Assembly: GCA_964387985.1 (NCBI GenBank)
Contig: CAYLZG010000001.1
Span: forward strand, 1 to 64,000
Direction of reading: 5' to 3'
DNA length: 64,000 bases
Origin: JALOOB01 sp964387985
GTDB lineage: Bacteria; Chloroflexota; Anaerolineae; CG2-30-64-16
The number at the start of each line of letters is the position of its first letter. Position 1 is the first letter of the stretch. Position numbers and translations under genes: made by a program. The notes under the pieces were generated by a model. It saw only the letters and a list, made by a program, of their open reading frames with translations, did no database searches and had not been told where the DNA came from. Shown one piece after another: positions 16,542-24,645 of this stretch.

Positions 16542-17174
16542 TTGTACGATCTTGATCTCCCGACCCTTCTGGCGAAACTCGTCATTCTGCTGGTCGGGTT
16601 TCCGATTCATGAACTGGCACACGCCTGGGTGGCGCACAAGCTCGGCGACAACACTGCGAAATACCAGGGCCGGTTGACGCTCAATCCGCTCAAGCACCTT
16701 GATCCCCTGGGATCGCTGTTGCTGCTTGTCAGCGTCATCGGTTGGGCTAAGCCTGTGCCCGTCAATCCATACAACCTGCGCTATGGACCCCGCGTCGGCC
16801 ATGCGATCGTCTCGGCGGCCGGCCCGCTGAGCAACCTGCTGATGGCCGCGCTCATCGCAGTTCCCTGGCGGCTGGGGCTCTTTGCGGATGCTTCACCGGG
16901 AGTCGTGCGCTTCGCGATCATCTTTGTCGGTGTGAACGTCGCACTCTTCCTCTTCAATCTCATCCCGCTGGCGCCGCTGGACGGAAACAGCGTGCTCAGC
17001 GGAGTCGTTGGAGAGAGCGCAGCGCGTATGCTGCGGCCATTGCAGGCTTATGGCCCTCTCATCCTGATGGGCCTGTTCATGTTGAGCTGGGTGTCGCCGC
17101 AGCTTAACATCCTTGGTCGCTACCTGGGACAAGGCGTCACCAGCGTCTCCAGGTTTCTGCTGGGCATCCAGTGA
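16542..17174 (+). CDS. Site-2 protease family protein (M50, rhomboid-independent Rip type)
   Basis: This is an intramembrane zinc metalloprotease-like protein of about 210 residues. The zinc motif HELAH is near residue 23. The third zinc ligand region FNLIPLAPLDG is in the last third, and several hydrophobic membrane segments surround both. The TTG at 16542 is preferred: GGAG lies 6-7 bases upstream, the N-terminus then matches small M50 proteins, and a promoter overlaps the alternative ATG at 16479. Family members cut membrane-bound substrates such as anti-sigma factors; the substrate here is unknown. The stop overlaps the GTG of the HD gene (GTGA). Confidence 0.85.
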   Translation: MYDLDLPTLLAKLVILLVGFPIHELAHAWVAHKLGDNTAKYQGRLTLNPLKHLDPLGSLLLLVSVIGWAKPVPVNPYNLRYGPRVGHAIVSAAGPLSNLLMAALIAVPWRLGLFADASPGVVRFAIIFVGVNVALFLFNLIPLAPLDGNSVLSGVVGESAARMLRPLQAYGPLILMGLFMLSWVSPQLNILGRYLGQGVTSVSRFLLGIQ

Positions 17175-17728
17175 GTGCCATTCTGCCGCGCCGCGCCGCC
17201 TATCGCGTTCAGCAGTTCGGTCGGGCGCTCCTGGCTGCCTGGCGCGCGCCGGATCAGGCGGAGCTTGTAGAAGCGCGGCGCTGGCTGCCGGCGTCAGGCT
17301 GGCAGCTATTTGCAGAGATGCCGCGGCCGGAGCAGCGACACGCGCTGAACGTGTGGCATTCGTTGAAATCAGCGGGGTATGAGCAATCCGAGCTGGCGCA
17401 GGCGGCGCTCCTGCACGATGTCGCCAAATATCGCGGGGGCGTCAAGCTGTTTCACCGGGTGGCCGTCGTCCTGATCAAGGCCTTTGCGCCCGGTATATGG
17501 CAGCAATTGAAGGAGCTGGCCGAACCGTCACGCACAGATTGGCGTTACCCGCTCTGGGCGCATGCCAACCACCCAGCGGGCAGCGCAGCCCTCGCCGCAG
17601 CCGCCGGCTGCTCACCCGAGGCCGTCGACCTGATCCGCCGGCACCAGGAAGTTCTGGCGCCTTCACAATCCCACACCCCGGCTGAAACACTCCTCGCAGC
17701 GTTGCAGGCCGCGGATGATGAGAACTAG
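17171..17728 (+). CDS. HD-domain protein
   Basis: The 185-residue product carries an HD metal-binding signature: HALNVWHSLK, then LLHDVAKYRG (the HD pair), then a distal histidine in WAHANHPAGS. HD proteins are metal-dependent phosphohydrolases, often acting on nucleotides, but no particular substrate can be named. The GTG start at 17171 overlaps the stop of the site-2 protease gene, which implies translational coupling. Prephenate dehydrogenase follows after 12 bases. Confidence 0.8.
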   Translation: MSAILPRRAAYRVQQFGRALLAAWRAPDQAELVEARRWLPASGWQLFAEMPRPEQRHALNVWHSLKSAGYEQSELAQAALLHDVAKYRGGVKLFHRVAVVLIKAFAPGIWQQLKELAEPSRTDWRYPLWAHANHPAGSAALAAAAGCSPEAVDLIRRHQEVLAPSQSHTPAETLLAALQAADDEN

Positions 17729-17740
17729 AAAGAGCACACC

Positions 17741-18742
17741 ATGCCTGACAAACTAAATGTTGGAATCGTGGGCCTCGGCCTCGTTGGTGCATCCGCCGGT
17801 CTGGCGCTGCACAGGTTTCCGGAAAAAGTGACCGTGGTCGGTCATGACCGCAGCCCTGAGGTCGCGAGCACTGCGAAGAGGCTCGGCGCGGTAGATCGCA
17901 CAGAATGGAACCTGATCAGCACGGTGGCAAAGGCAGACCGGATCATTCTGGCGCTGCCGCTCGAGGAGATGCGCGACACCTTGGACGCGATCAAGCAGGA
18001 TCTGCGACCGGGCTGCGTCATCATCGATACCGCGAACGTAAAGGGACCGGTGATGGAGTGGGCGGCCGAATTGCTGCCGCCTGAAGTCCACTTCGTCGGC
18101 GGCCATCCTATCGTACTGACAGATCGCCTGGATGTTGATGGCGCGCGGGCCAACCTTTTCGAGAACAGGCTCTTCTGCCTCACGCCAGACAACCGCACCG
18201 ATGACACCGCCGTTCGCCTGGCCGCGGATGTCATCGAAGCCATGGGCGCCAAGCCCTTCTTCATGGACGCGCAGGAACACGATGGCCTGGCTGCCGCGGT
18301 GGAGCATCTGCCCTCGCTTCTCGCCGCTGCCCTCCTGACAGTCACCTCCCGTAGCGCCGGGTGGCAGGACATGCGGAAGCTTGCAGGCAACCAGTACTAT
18401 GCCAGCACACTGATGCTGTCGGGATCAGGGAAGGATGCCATTGCGGGGCCGCGGGCAAATCGAGAGCATGTCGTTCATTGGCTGGATGCCCTGATCGAAG
18501 AGCTGTCAGCGTATCGGGAGCAGTTGCTGGCCGAAGAGCCCACGGATCTCGTAGCAGATATCGATCGCGGCCTGGCTGCCGGGCACGGTTGGCTGGCTGC
18601 CAGCCTGAGCGGCAACTGGGATGCCGAAGGGCCGCGGCCGGAAGTTCCCACCGCTGGCTCAGCGTTCCGCGATATGTTCTTCGGAGGCCTGGGCAGGCAC
18701 CGCGAAAGAACAAAACAAGGCGAACAGAAAGCGCGAAAATAG
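17741..18742 (+). CDS. tyrA: Prephenate dehydrogenase family protein
   Basis: The protein converts prephenate to 4-hydroxyphenylpyruvate with NAD(P)+ in tyrosine synthesis. The N-terminus has a Rossmann dinucleotide motif (VGIVGLGLVGASAGLAL). It is followed by ILALPLEEM, DTANVKGPVM and FVGGHPI, all typical of TyrA, and a helical dimerisation domain. The length of 333 residues is slightly above that of the monofunctional enzyme; no chorismate mutase or ACT domain is evident. The relaxed match beyond the first 120 residues leaves open a related dehydrogenase with another substrate. AAAGAG precedes the ATG. Confidence 0.78.
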   Translation: MPDKLNVGIVGLGLVGASAGLALHRFPEKVTVVGHDRSPEVASTAKRLGAVDRTEWNLISTVAKADRIILALPLEEMRDTLDAIKQDLRPGCVIIDTANVKGPVMEWAAELLPPEVHFVGGHPIVLTDRLDVDGARANLFENRLFCLTPDNRTDDTAVRLAADVIEAMGAKPFFMDAQEHDGLAAAVEHLPSLLAAALLTVTSRSAGWQDMRKLAGNQYYASTLMLSGSGKDAIAGPRANREHVVHWLDALIEELSAYREQLLAEEPTDLVADIDRGLAAGHGWLAASLSGNWDAEGPRPEVPTAGSAFRDMFFGGLGRHRERTKQGEQKARK

Positions 18743-18762
18743 GAAGGCGGGTCGGGCGCTCG

Positions 18763-19503
18763 CTAGTAAACCATCTCGCCGCGGACGAATGCCGAGGTCC
18801 GCGGATCCTTCGGGTGTTCGAAGAAGGCCTCGGTCTTCTCGACCTCGACGATTCTGCCGTCAAGAATCAGGGCGATGCGGTGCGCCAGCCGTCGCGCCTG
18901 AAAAACGTTGTGCGTGACCAGGACCACTGTCGTACCTTGCTCCTCGTTCAGTCGACGCACTGCATCTTCGATGACCCCGACATTGTAGGGATCGAGGTTG
19001 GCAGTCGGCTCATCGAGCAGCAAGACGTCGGGCCGGATGACCATCGCGCGAGCCAATGCGACGCGTTGTGCCTCGCCGCCTGAAAGGGTGCGTGCCGGCT
19101 GCCCTTCCAGCGCAGCCAGGCCCACCTTCTCCAGGGCTGAACGCACCTCTCCTGCACTATCGCGCTGACCTCGCAGGCGCAAGCCGAATTCAACATTCGC
19201 CCTGACCGAGCGATTGAGAAGAATGGGGCGTTGCGCCACCGTTGTCACGCTGCGGCGAATCTCCAGTGAAACATCCTTATCTGCTTCGAACTGCTCGCCC
19301 CGGAAGCTGATGGCGCCTGCACTCGGAGGCTCCAGAAAATTGAGCAGGCGCAGCAGAGTGCTCTTCCCGGAACCACTCGGACCCACGATGGCCAGGATCT
19401 CTCCAGGGTGGATGTCCAGCCGGTCGATTCCAAGGACCTGCCGGCCGCCATAGACTTTGGTCAGGTTTTGGACGTAGTAAGAGGGGTTCATGTCCAGATT
19501 CAT
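18763..19503 (-). CDS. tupC: ABC transporter ATPase, tungstate/phosphate-importer type
   Basis: This cytoplasmic ATPase subunit has Walker A GPSGSGKST, signature LSGGEAQRVALARA and Walker B VLLLDEPTANLD, with an H-loop in LVTHNVFQARRLA. The 246-residue length and the partner permease fit tungstate (TupC) or molybdate-type importers. Its start overlaps the end of the permease gene by 4 bases, so the two form one operon. An internal ATG (MNPS, 12 bases in) is a possible alternative start. Symbol confidence is lower than family confidence. Confidence 0.82.
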   Translation of the reverse strand: MNLDMNPSYYVQNLTKVYGGRQVLGIDRLDIHPGEILAIVGPSGSGKSTLLRLLNFLEPPSAGAISFRGEQFEADKDVSLEIRRSVTTVAQRPILLNRSVRANVEFGLRLRGQRDSAGEVRSALEKVGLAALEGQPARTLSGGEAQRVALARAMVIRPDVLLLDEPTANLDPYNVGVIEDAVRRLNEEQGTTVVLVTHNVFQARRLAHRIALILDGRIVEVEKTEAFFEHPKDPRTSAFVRGEMVY

Positions 19504-20174
19504 TCGCTGAAAGCCCTTCCCTGCATGCGCAACATGGCCACGTTGATCACAAACGTGATTGCAAGCAGGATGGCGCCTAGCGCGAGCGCCAGGTCGAAGT
19601 TACCCTGGCGCGTCTCGAGCACGATGGCCGTTGTCAAAACACGAGTCCGGCCTTCGATGTTGCCACCCACGAGCATGACCGCACCGACTTCGGAGATGAT
19701 GCCTCCGAAACCAGCAATGATCGAAACGATCACGCCGACGCGCGCCTCCAGCAGCACCGTCAGCGTCGTCTGCCAGTCTGTCGCACCGAGCGATCGCACC
19801 TGCTGGCGCAGGCCAGGGTCGACGCCCATGACGGCAGCCATGGTGAATCCGGCGACCAACGGAAAGGCGATGATGCACTGGGCGATGACCATCGCGCCGG
19901 GCGTAAACAGGTCCGGGACCAGGGGCGAATCGAGCCGGCCGAGCGGGCCACTGCGCGAGAGCAGCAGGTATACAAAAAGCCCCACAACCACCGGCGGAAA
20001 TCCCATGCCGGTGTACATGAGCGCGACCAGCGCACGGCGGCCCAAGAAACGGCCCAGCCCCAACACGGCGCCCAGCGGAATACCGATCAGCGTGCTAAAC
20101 GCAAGTGCAATGCCCGATACCCGCAGCGATAGCAGAACGATCTCAAAAAGACCTGAATCGCCACCGAAAATCAA
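19500..20174 (-). CDS. tupB: ABC transporter permease, tungstate type
   Basis: This inner-membrane permease of the TupB family has about five to six hydrophobic segments. The EAA-like loop signature is GATDWQTTLTVLLEARVGV, and FGGIISEVGAVMLVGGNIEG is characteristic of TupB. The start shown is a TTG, but recognisable family sequence (IIEAFRLIF) extends about six codons further upstream. There AGAGGG is followed by ATT codons, so initiation at a non-standard ATT near 20192 is possible. No substrate-binding protein (TupA) gene is next to it. Confidence 0.82.
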   Translation of the reverse strand: MIFGGDSGLFEIVLLSLRVSGIALAFSTLIGIPLGAVLGLGRFLGRRALVALMYTGMGFPPVVVGLFVYLLLSRSGPLGRLDSPLVPDLFTPGAMVIAQCIIAFPLVAGFTMAAVMGVDPGLRQQVRSLGATDWQTTLTVLLEARVGVIVSIIAGFGGIISEVGAVMLVGGNIEGRTRVLTTAIVLETRQGNFDLALALGAILLAITFVINVAMLRMQGRAFSE

Positions 20175-20236
20175 ACGGAAAGCTTCAATAATGTCCCTCT
20201 TGCCCGCGCAGAAGCGCGTATGATTGTACTGGTGTG

Positions 20237-20264
20237 ATTATAGTTGCGCATGGGCTTCTGTCAA
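20237..20264 (-). promoter_or_regulatory. Consensus promoter for the tungstate-type permease operon
   Basis: On the minus strand a perfect TTGACA (20259-20264) is followed after 16 bases by a perfect TATAAT (20237-20242). The start site would be near 20230. The short leader contains a small GC hairpin (CGCGC-TTCT-GCGCG) just before the AGAGGG ribosome site. Confidence 0.75.
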
Positions 20265-20284
20265 AACCCTTGCGTTGCGGCATA

Positions 20285-20312
20285 TTGACACTCCCATGAA
20301 GAAGGGTACAAT
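20285..20312 (+). promoter_or_regulatory. Promoter of the UbiB-family kinase gene, leaderless geometry
   Basis: TTGACA (20285-20290), 16 bases and TACAAT (20307-20312) place the transcription start 6-7 bases downstream, at or within one base of the ATG at 20319. The mRNA should therefore have no leader and no Shine-Dalgarno site. Confidence 0.7.
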
Positions 20313-20318
20313 GACCGC

Positions 20319-22091
20319 ATGACGATAGGGCGCCGCTTTCGACGCGCCAGAACGGCGCCTGGTGGGCAGGCAGCGCTGGATGAGCTTGCCCAGCTGGTGC
20401 AGACCTCAGAGACTGCTGCACCGGCCCTCGATCGCGGCCGCTATCTGCGCGTTGCCTCCTTTTTTGCCCGCGTTTTTCTTTCATTCATTGCCTGGGACCT
20501 GATACTGGGGAGACTGCCCGGCTTCCGCACCTATGCGCGCGCCACAAGAAAGTCACGCTGGCGCACACATGCGCAGCGTTTTCGCGCGCTTGCGCTGCAT
20601 TATGGCGGAGTCCTGATCAAGCTCGGCCAGTTTCTCAGCATTCGCGTGGACGTCCTGCCATCGGAGGTCACCGCAGAGCTGCGCGGCCTCCAGGATGAAG
20701 TGCCAGCAGAGACGATGGACGACATGCGGACCGTCATCGAAGGAGAATTCAAGCGACCGGTCGAAGAGGTCTTTGCCTGGTTCTCTCCGGTTCCCCAGGC
20801 TGCAGCATCGTTGGCTCAGGTGCACCAGGCGCGGTTACACAACGGGGAGGAAGTGGTGGTCAAGGTGCAGCGACCACGGATCGAGTTGCTCGTTGAGACC
20901 GATCTGGCAGCGCTGCGGCTAGCGGCCAACTGGCTCAAGCTTTACCGGCCGGTCACCCGCCACGCAGACCTCGACAGGCTGTATGAGGAATTCGCACGCA
21001 CCACGCGCAAGGAACTGGATTTCGTCGCAGAAGGACGCCACGCAGACCGCTTTGCCAGCGATTTCAGCCAGGATCGCGGCATCTACATCGCGGATGTCTT
21101 CTGGGAGTACACCTCACGACGCGTCCTAACCCTGGAGAACGTTGCCAGCATCAAGATCGACGACCTGGAGGCGATCGAGGCGGCCGGCATCAGGCGGTCC
21201 GAGGTCGCGCGCCGGCTGTATGATGTCTACCTCGAACAGATCTTCGTCCACAGTTTTGTCCATGCCGATCCGCATCCAGGCAACTTGTTCGTGCACCCTC
21301 TGGATCCCGATCCTGGCGCTCCACCCGGTGCATCCCGGCCATTCTGGCTCATCTTTGTTGACTTCGGAATGATTGCCGAGATCCCCGAGAGCATGCGCGG
21401 CGCCATGCGGGATGTGGCCATTGCGGTGGGCACCCGCGATGCGCGGCGGATGGTCCAGGCGTACTATGATGCCGGAGTACTGCTGCCTGGAGCGGACCGG
21501 CAGCGAATCGTGGAACTACACGAAGACTTGTTCGCGCGTTTCGGCGGCGTGCGGATGGGGCAACTGAGCGACATCGCCATGCAGCAGGCCGAGTCCCTGG
21601 TGCGCGAGTATGGCGACCTGGTCTTCCAGATGCCGTTCCAGTTCCCAACGGATGTGCTTTTTGCCATACGAGCGGTTGCCATCCTCTCCGGCATGGCAAC
21701 CACCCTGGATCCCCACTTCGACCCATGGGCCGCGACCCTGCCCTTCGCCGAGCGACTGGCCTCTGCCCAGATCACGCGTGACTGGCGCGCCATCCTCGAT
21801 GAGCTGGGCAAGCTGGTGCAGTTGGCGCTCGTGCTGCCGGCGCGGCTGGACCGGCTTCTGTCTGCGGCAGAGCGCGGGGAGTTGGCGCAACCGGCCTCGC
21901 TGGCTCCGGATGCTGCGAAAGCCGTGCGCCGTGTCGAACGCGCGGTGAACAGGCTCACCTGGGCGATCCTGGCCACAGGCCTGTTGATCTCGGGGGTGAT
22001 CCTGCACGCGGCAGACGGCTCTACAACGATCACGACCGGGCTTTTCGTCGCCGCAGCAGCCGCCTTCCTCTGGAGCCTGACGCGGCGGTGA
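20319..22091 (+). CDS. UbiB/ABC1 (AarF) family atypical kinase
   Basis: The 590-residue protein carries the UbiB hallmark KxGQ region (GVLIKLGQFLSIR). It also has the alanine-rich nucleotide loop in AAASLAQVHQARL, the lysine of VVVKVQRP, the catalytic-loop FVHADPHPGNLF and the metal-binding DFG of FVDFGMIAE. The C-terminus has two hydrophobic helices (ATGLLISGVI, TGLFVAAAAAFLW). Family members are ATP-dependent membrane proteins needed for quinone and isoprenoid-lipid metabolism; no quinone genes are adjacent. Its last 62 bases overlap the convergent acylase gene. Confidence 0.9.
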   Translation: MTIGRRFRRARTAPGGQAALDELAQLVQTSETAAPALDRGRYLRVASFFARVFLSFIAWDLILGRLPGFRTYARATRKSRWRTHAQRFRALALHYGGVLIKLGQFLSIRVDVLPSEVTAELRGLQDEVPAETMDDMRTVIEGEFKRPVEEVFAWFSPVPQAAASLAQVHQARLHNGEEVVVKVQRPRIELLVETDLAALRLAANWLKLYRPVTRHADLDRLYEEFARTTRKELDFVAEGRHADRFASDFSQDRGIYIADVFWEYTSRRVLTLENVASIKIDDLEAIEAAGIRRSEVARRLYDVYLEQIFVHSFVHADPHPGNLFVHPLDPDPGAPPGASRPFWLIFVDFGMIAEIPESMRGAMRDVAIAVGTRDARRMVQAYYDAGVLLPGADRQRIVELHEDLFARFGGVRMGQLSDIAMQQAESLVREYGDLVFQMPFQFPTDVLFAIRAVAILSGMATTLDPHFDPWAATLPFAERLASAQITRDWRAILDELGKLVQLALVLPARLDRLLSAAERGELAQPASLAPDAAKAVRRVERAVNRLTWAILATGLLISGVILHAADGSTTITTGLFVAAAAAFLWSLTRR

Positions 22092-24624
22092 TTTGTTGCG
22101 GATAAATCAACAGCCAATGACGCGCGCGTCGCTCCACATCCTTCCGTGCATAGAGCATCGGATGGTACTGTCCCTTGAACCATGCCTCGATCTGATCGTC
22201 GTAGTGCGGGCTGTCGGGCCGGCCAGAATTGCCCGGCGCCAACAGGCCATAGCACTTCGATAGGTCAGATAAATCGGCGATGAACTTGAACGGTGGACCG
22301 ACGACCGCGGTGCTTGCTTCCACGGTCAGCCCCGCGCCGGTTGCCCAGATGGTATTGCCGTCGCCCCCGATCGGGTACGGGCCGCGATTGTAGTGTCGCG
22401 CCAGGGCCGCCAAACGACCGGCCACATGCGCGAAGGTCAGCATGTGCAGCCGTCCCCACGCCCAATTACGATAGTCCGGGGCCTGAGGTTCGCCCAGCCG
22501 GTCTCGCAGGTAGTCATAGGTTCGACGCAACGCCACACGCATCACATCGTCGCGCCTCTCATCGCCGCCCAGGTCAAACCAGTGCCAGTCCGGCCGTTCG
22601 AGCGCAGCGTACATCCACTCCCACAAGCGATGTGAGAAGAAAGTGGCATCCTGGATGCCTGGCGTGGGTCCCACCCCCAGGACACGCGCGGAAAGGGTAT
22701 GCCCGGCGCAGTCTGGCTGCCGCCCCGCGTCGAGCTTCGCCTGCATTACTACTTTTTGCAGCAGCAAGCCGAACACCTCGCACACGGCTGTTGCCGGGCT
22801 GTCGATCGACAGACGGCCATCCCACTGGCTGACCAGGGTCACCAGGCCCTGCAGTGCAGAATCGTCCACTTCGAGGTCAGCCAGACGCCGCGCGAGCCGG
22901 TTCAGGGAGGGAGAAAACTGGTCCAGGTGCATCCGGCGCATGTCAGTGACATCCATCGGCGAGGCGGCCTCGATCAAGGCAAGGATGCGCTCGGCCCGGT
23001 CGCCCATCCCGTATTCACGACCCAGAAAGTGAGGGTAGCTGTCGTCGACTACCCTGTTGTTAGCGGAAATCACGTAACCGCAGGCCGGGTTCGCCTGGTG
23101 GGGCAATTCATCGTACGGGATATAGCCGGCCCATTCATGCTCGCCCGTCCAACCCGGCACGGGCACCCGGCCATCGCCCCTTGCACGGATAGGCACACGA
23201 CCGGGATAGCTGTACCCGATATCGCCCTGTGTGTCCGCATAGACAACATTCTGCACCGGCGCCACCCAGCCGCGCAGCGCCTCCCGAAACTCGGCACAGG
23301 TCCGGCTGCGATTCATCACACGCAAGGCCTCGACCATCGCTGCAGGATCGAGGGAGGTCCATCGCAGTGCAAGAGGCTGTTCGGGCAGGCCATCAGGCCC
23401 TGGACCCGCAGCCAGGCCGGGGGCTAACTCATTGATGACCGGACCGTGGCGGGTCACGATCACCTCCTGAACCACGGACGGGCCGCCTTTGACCCGTATC
23501 TCTTCCCGGCGCACCTCCGCATCGAGCCACTCACCGGCGAACTCGAACTGCACGCCATCAGGAGTGCGGCGCAAATGCTCGATATAGAGGTCCTGCACGT
23601 CGGGGTAACCGTTGGTGAAGCCCCAGGCCACCCGCCCATTATGACCCGCCACCACGTAAGGTATGCCAGGGAAGGTGACGCCGGTGACGTCAAGTGCGCC
23701 GGTCTCCCCGGTCGCCACCAGGTGATTCTCGTACCAGATGGCGGGTGCGCTGAGCGGCAGATGCATGTCATTGACAAGAAGCGGTCTGCCGGTGGCAGTA
23801 CGGGAGCCGGCGAGGACCCAGTTGTTGCTGCCCGGCAAGCCTCTCCCTGACGGGAGGTCAGGACCAGCTTTTTTGGCGCTGGACGGCTGCACGCCCCGGT
23901 CATCTTCATCTGCCGCGCTTGGCGCCGCGTACGCCGCGAACTCCTGCCGCAAGCGAGCGTCTTGTCCGGGGCTGCGCTCAGCGAGTTGACCGCCCAGGCC
24001 AGGCATGACGGTTGGCCATGTGGCAAACGGCGGCGGTGGCTCCAGCTCAGCAGCGCGCTCGGGCCCCAACTCGGCAATGAGACGCGCGCGCAGCAATTCC
24101 GTCTCCCAGTTGATGGAAAGGCCCCACGAGATCATTTTCGCCCAGCACAGTGAATCTGCCAGTGTCCACGGCTCAGGTTGATACCGCAGCAGTGTGAATT
24201 CAACCGGGAGTGGCTGCTGCGCAATGCTCGCGTTGACACCAGCCGCATATGCCGCCAACTCGGCCCGGCTCTCCTCGCCGAGCAGGCTCACTTCCGCTGC
24301 GGCAACGCCATACATACCGAGGATACGAAGACTGCGGTCGTTCTGGAGCGCGGCATCTCCCAGCACCTCGGCCAGCCGGCCGGCAACCACTCGCCGTTGA
24401 AAGTCCATCTGCCAGAGCCGGTCCTGCGCATGGACGAAACCTTGTGCGAAGAAGAGGTCATGCGCGTTGCGTGCGTAGATGTGGGGAACACCCCACGGGT
24501 CGCGTAAGATTTCGACCCATTCGTACAGCCCGCCCAGGCGCAGGCGCCCGGCAGCTTTCGGCCGCCGGGTGCGCTCGAGGGTGGTCAGCGTGACGTGCAA
24601 CGCGGTGGTAACCGTTCGATTCAA
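22030..24624 (-). CDS. Penicillin acylase family (S45) Ntn hydrolase
   Basis: The 864-residue precursor should cleave itself before Ser266 (GRGLPGSNNWVLAG), freeing the N-terminal serine nucleophile of the beta chain. The alpha chain carries RDPWGVPHIYA and FVHAQDRLWQMD, standard for the family, and NRVVDDSYP-type sequence supports the beta chain. Family substrates include penicillins, acyl-homoserine lactones and other amides; the specificity here is unknown. No signal peptide is seen, although most relatives are exported, so cytoplasmic action or a missed start is possible. The gene end overlaps the UbiB-family gene by 62 bases. It follows acyl-CoA dehydrogenase after 21 bases. Confidence 0.88.
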   Translation of the reverse strand: MNRTVTTALHVTLTTLERTRRPKAAGRLRLGGLYEWVEILRDPWGVPHIYARNAHDLFFAQGFVHAQDRLWQMDFQRRVVAGRLAEVLGDAALQNDRSLRILGMYGVAAAEVSLLGEESRAELAAYAAGVNASIAQQPLPVEFTLLRYQPEPWTLADSLCWAKMISWGLSINWETELLRARLIAELGPERAAELEPPPPFATWPTVMPGLGGQLAERSPGQDARLRQEFAAYAAPSAADEDDRGVQPSSAKKAGPDLPSGRGLPGSNNWVLAGSRTATGRPLLVNDMHLPLSAPAIWYENHLVATGETGALDVTGVTFPGIPYVVAGHNGRVAWGFTNGYPDVQDLYIEHLRRTPDGVQFEFAGEWLDAEVRREEIRVKGGPSVVQEVIVTRHGPVINELAPGLAAGPGPDGLPEQPLALRWTSLDPAAMVEALRVMNRSRTCAEFREALRGWVAPVQNVVYADTQGDIGYSYPGRVPIRARGDGRVPVPGWTGEHEWAGYIPYDELPHQANPACGYVISANNRVVDDSYPHFLGREYGMGDRAERILALIEAASPMDVTDMRRMHLDQFSPSLNRLARRLADLEVDDSALQGLVTLVSQWDGRLSIDSPATAVCEVFGLLLQKVVMQAKLDAGRQPDCAGHTLSARVLGVGPTPGIQDATFFSHRLWEWMYAALERPDWHWFDLGGDERRDDVMRVALRRTYDYLRDRLGEPQAPDYRNWAWGRLHMLTFAHVAGRLAALARHYNRGPYPIGGDGNTIWATGAGLTVEASTAVVGPPFKFIADLSDLSKCYGLLAPGNSGRPDSPHYDDQIEAWFKGQYHPMLYARKDVERRARHWLLIYPQQITAASGSRGRRLLRRRKARS

Positions 24625-24645
24625 CGAAGATCCTCCATGCCACTT

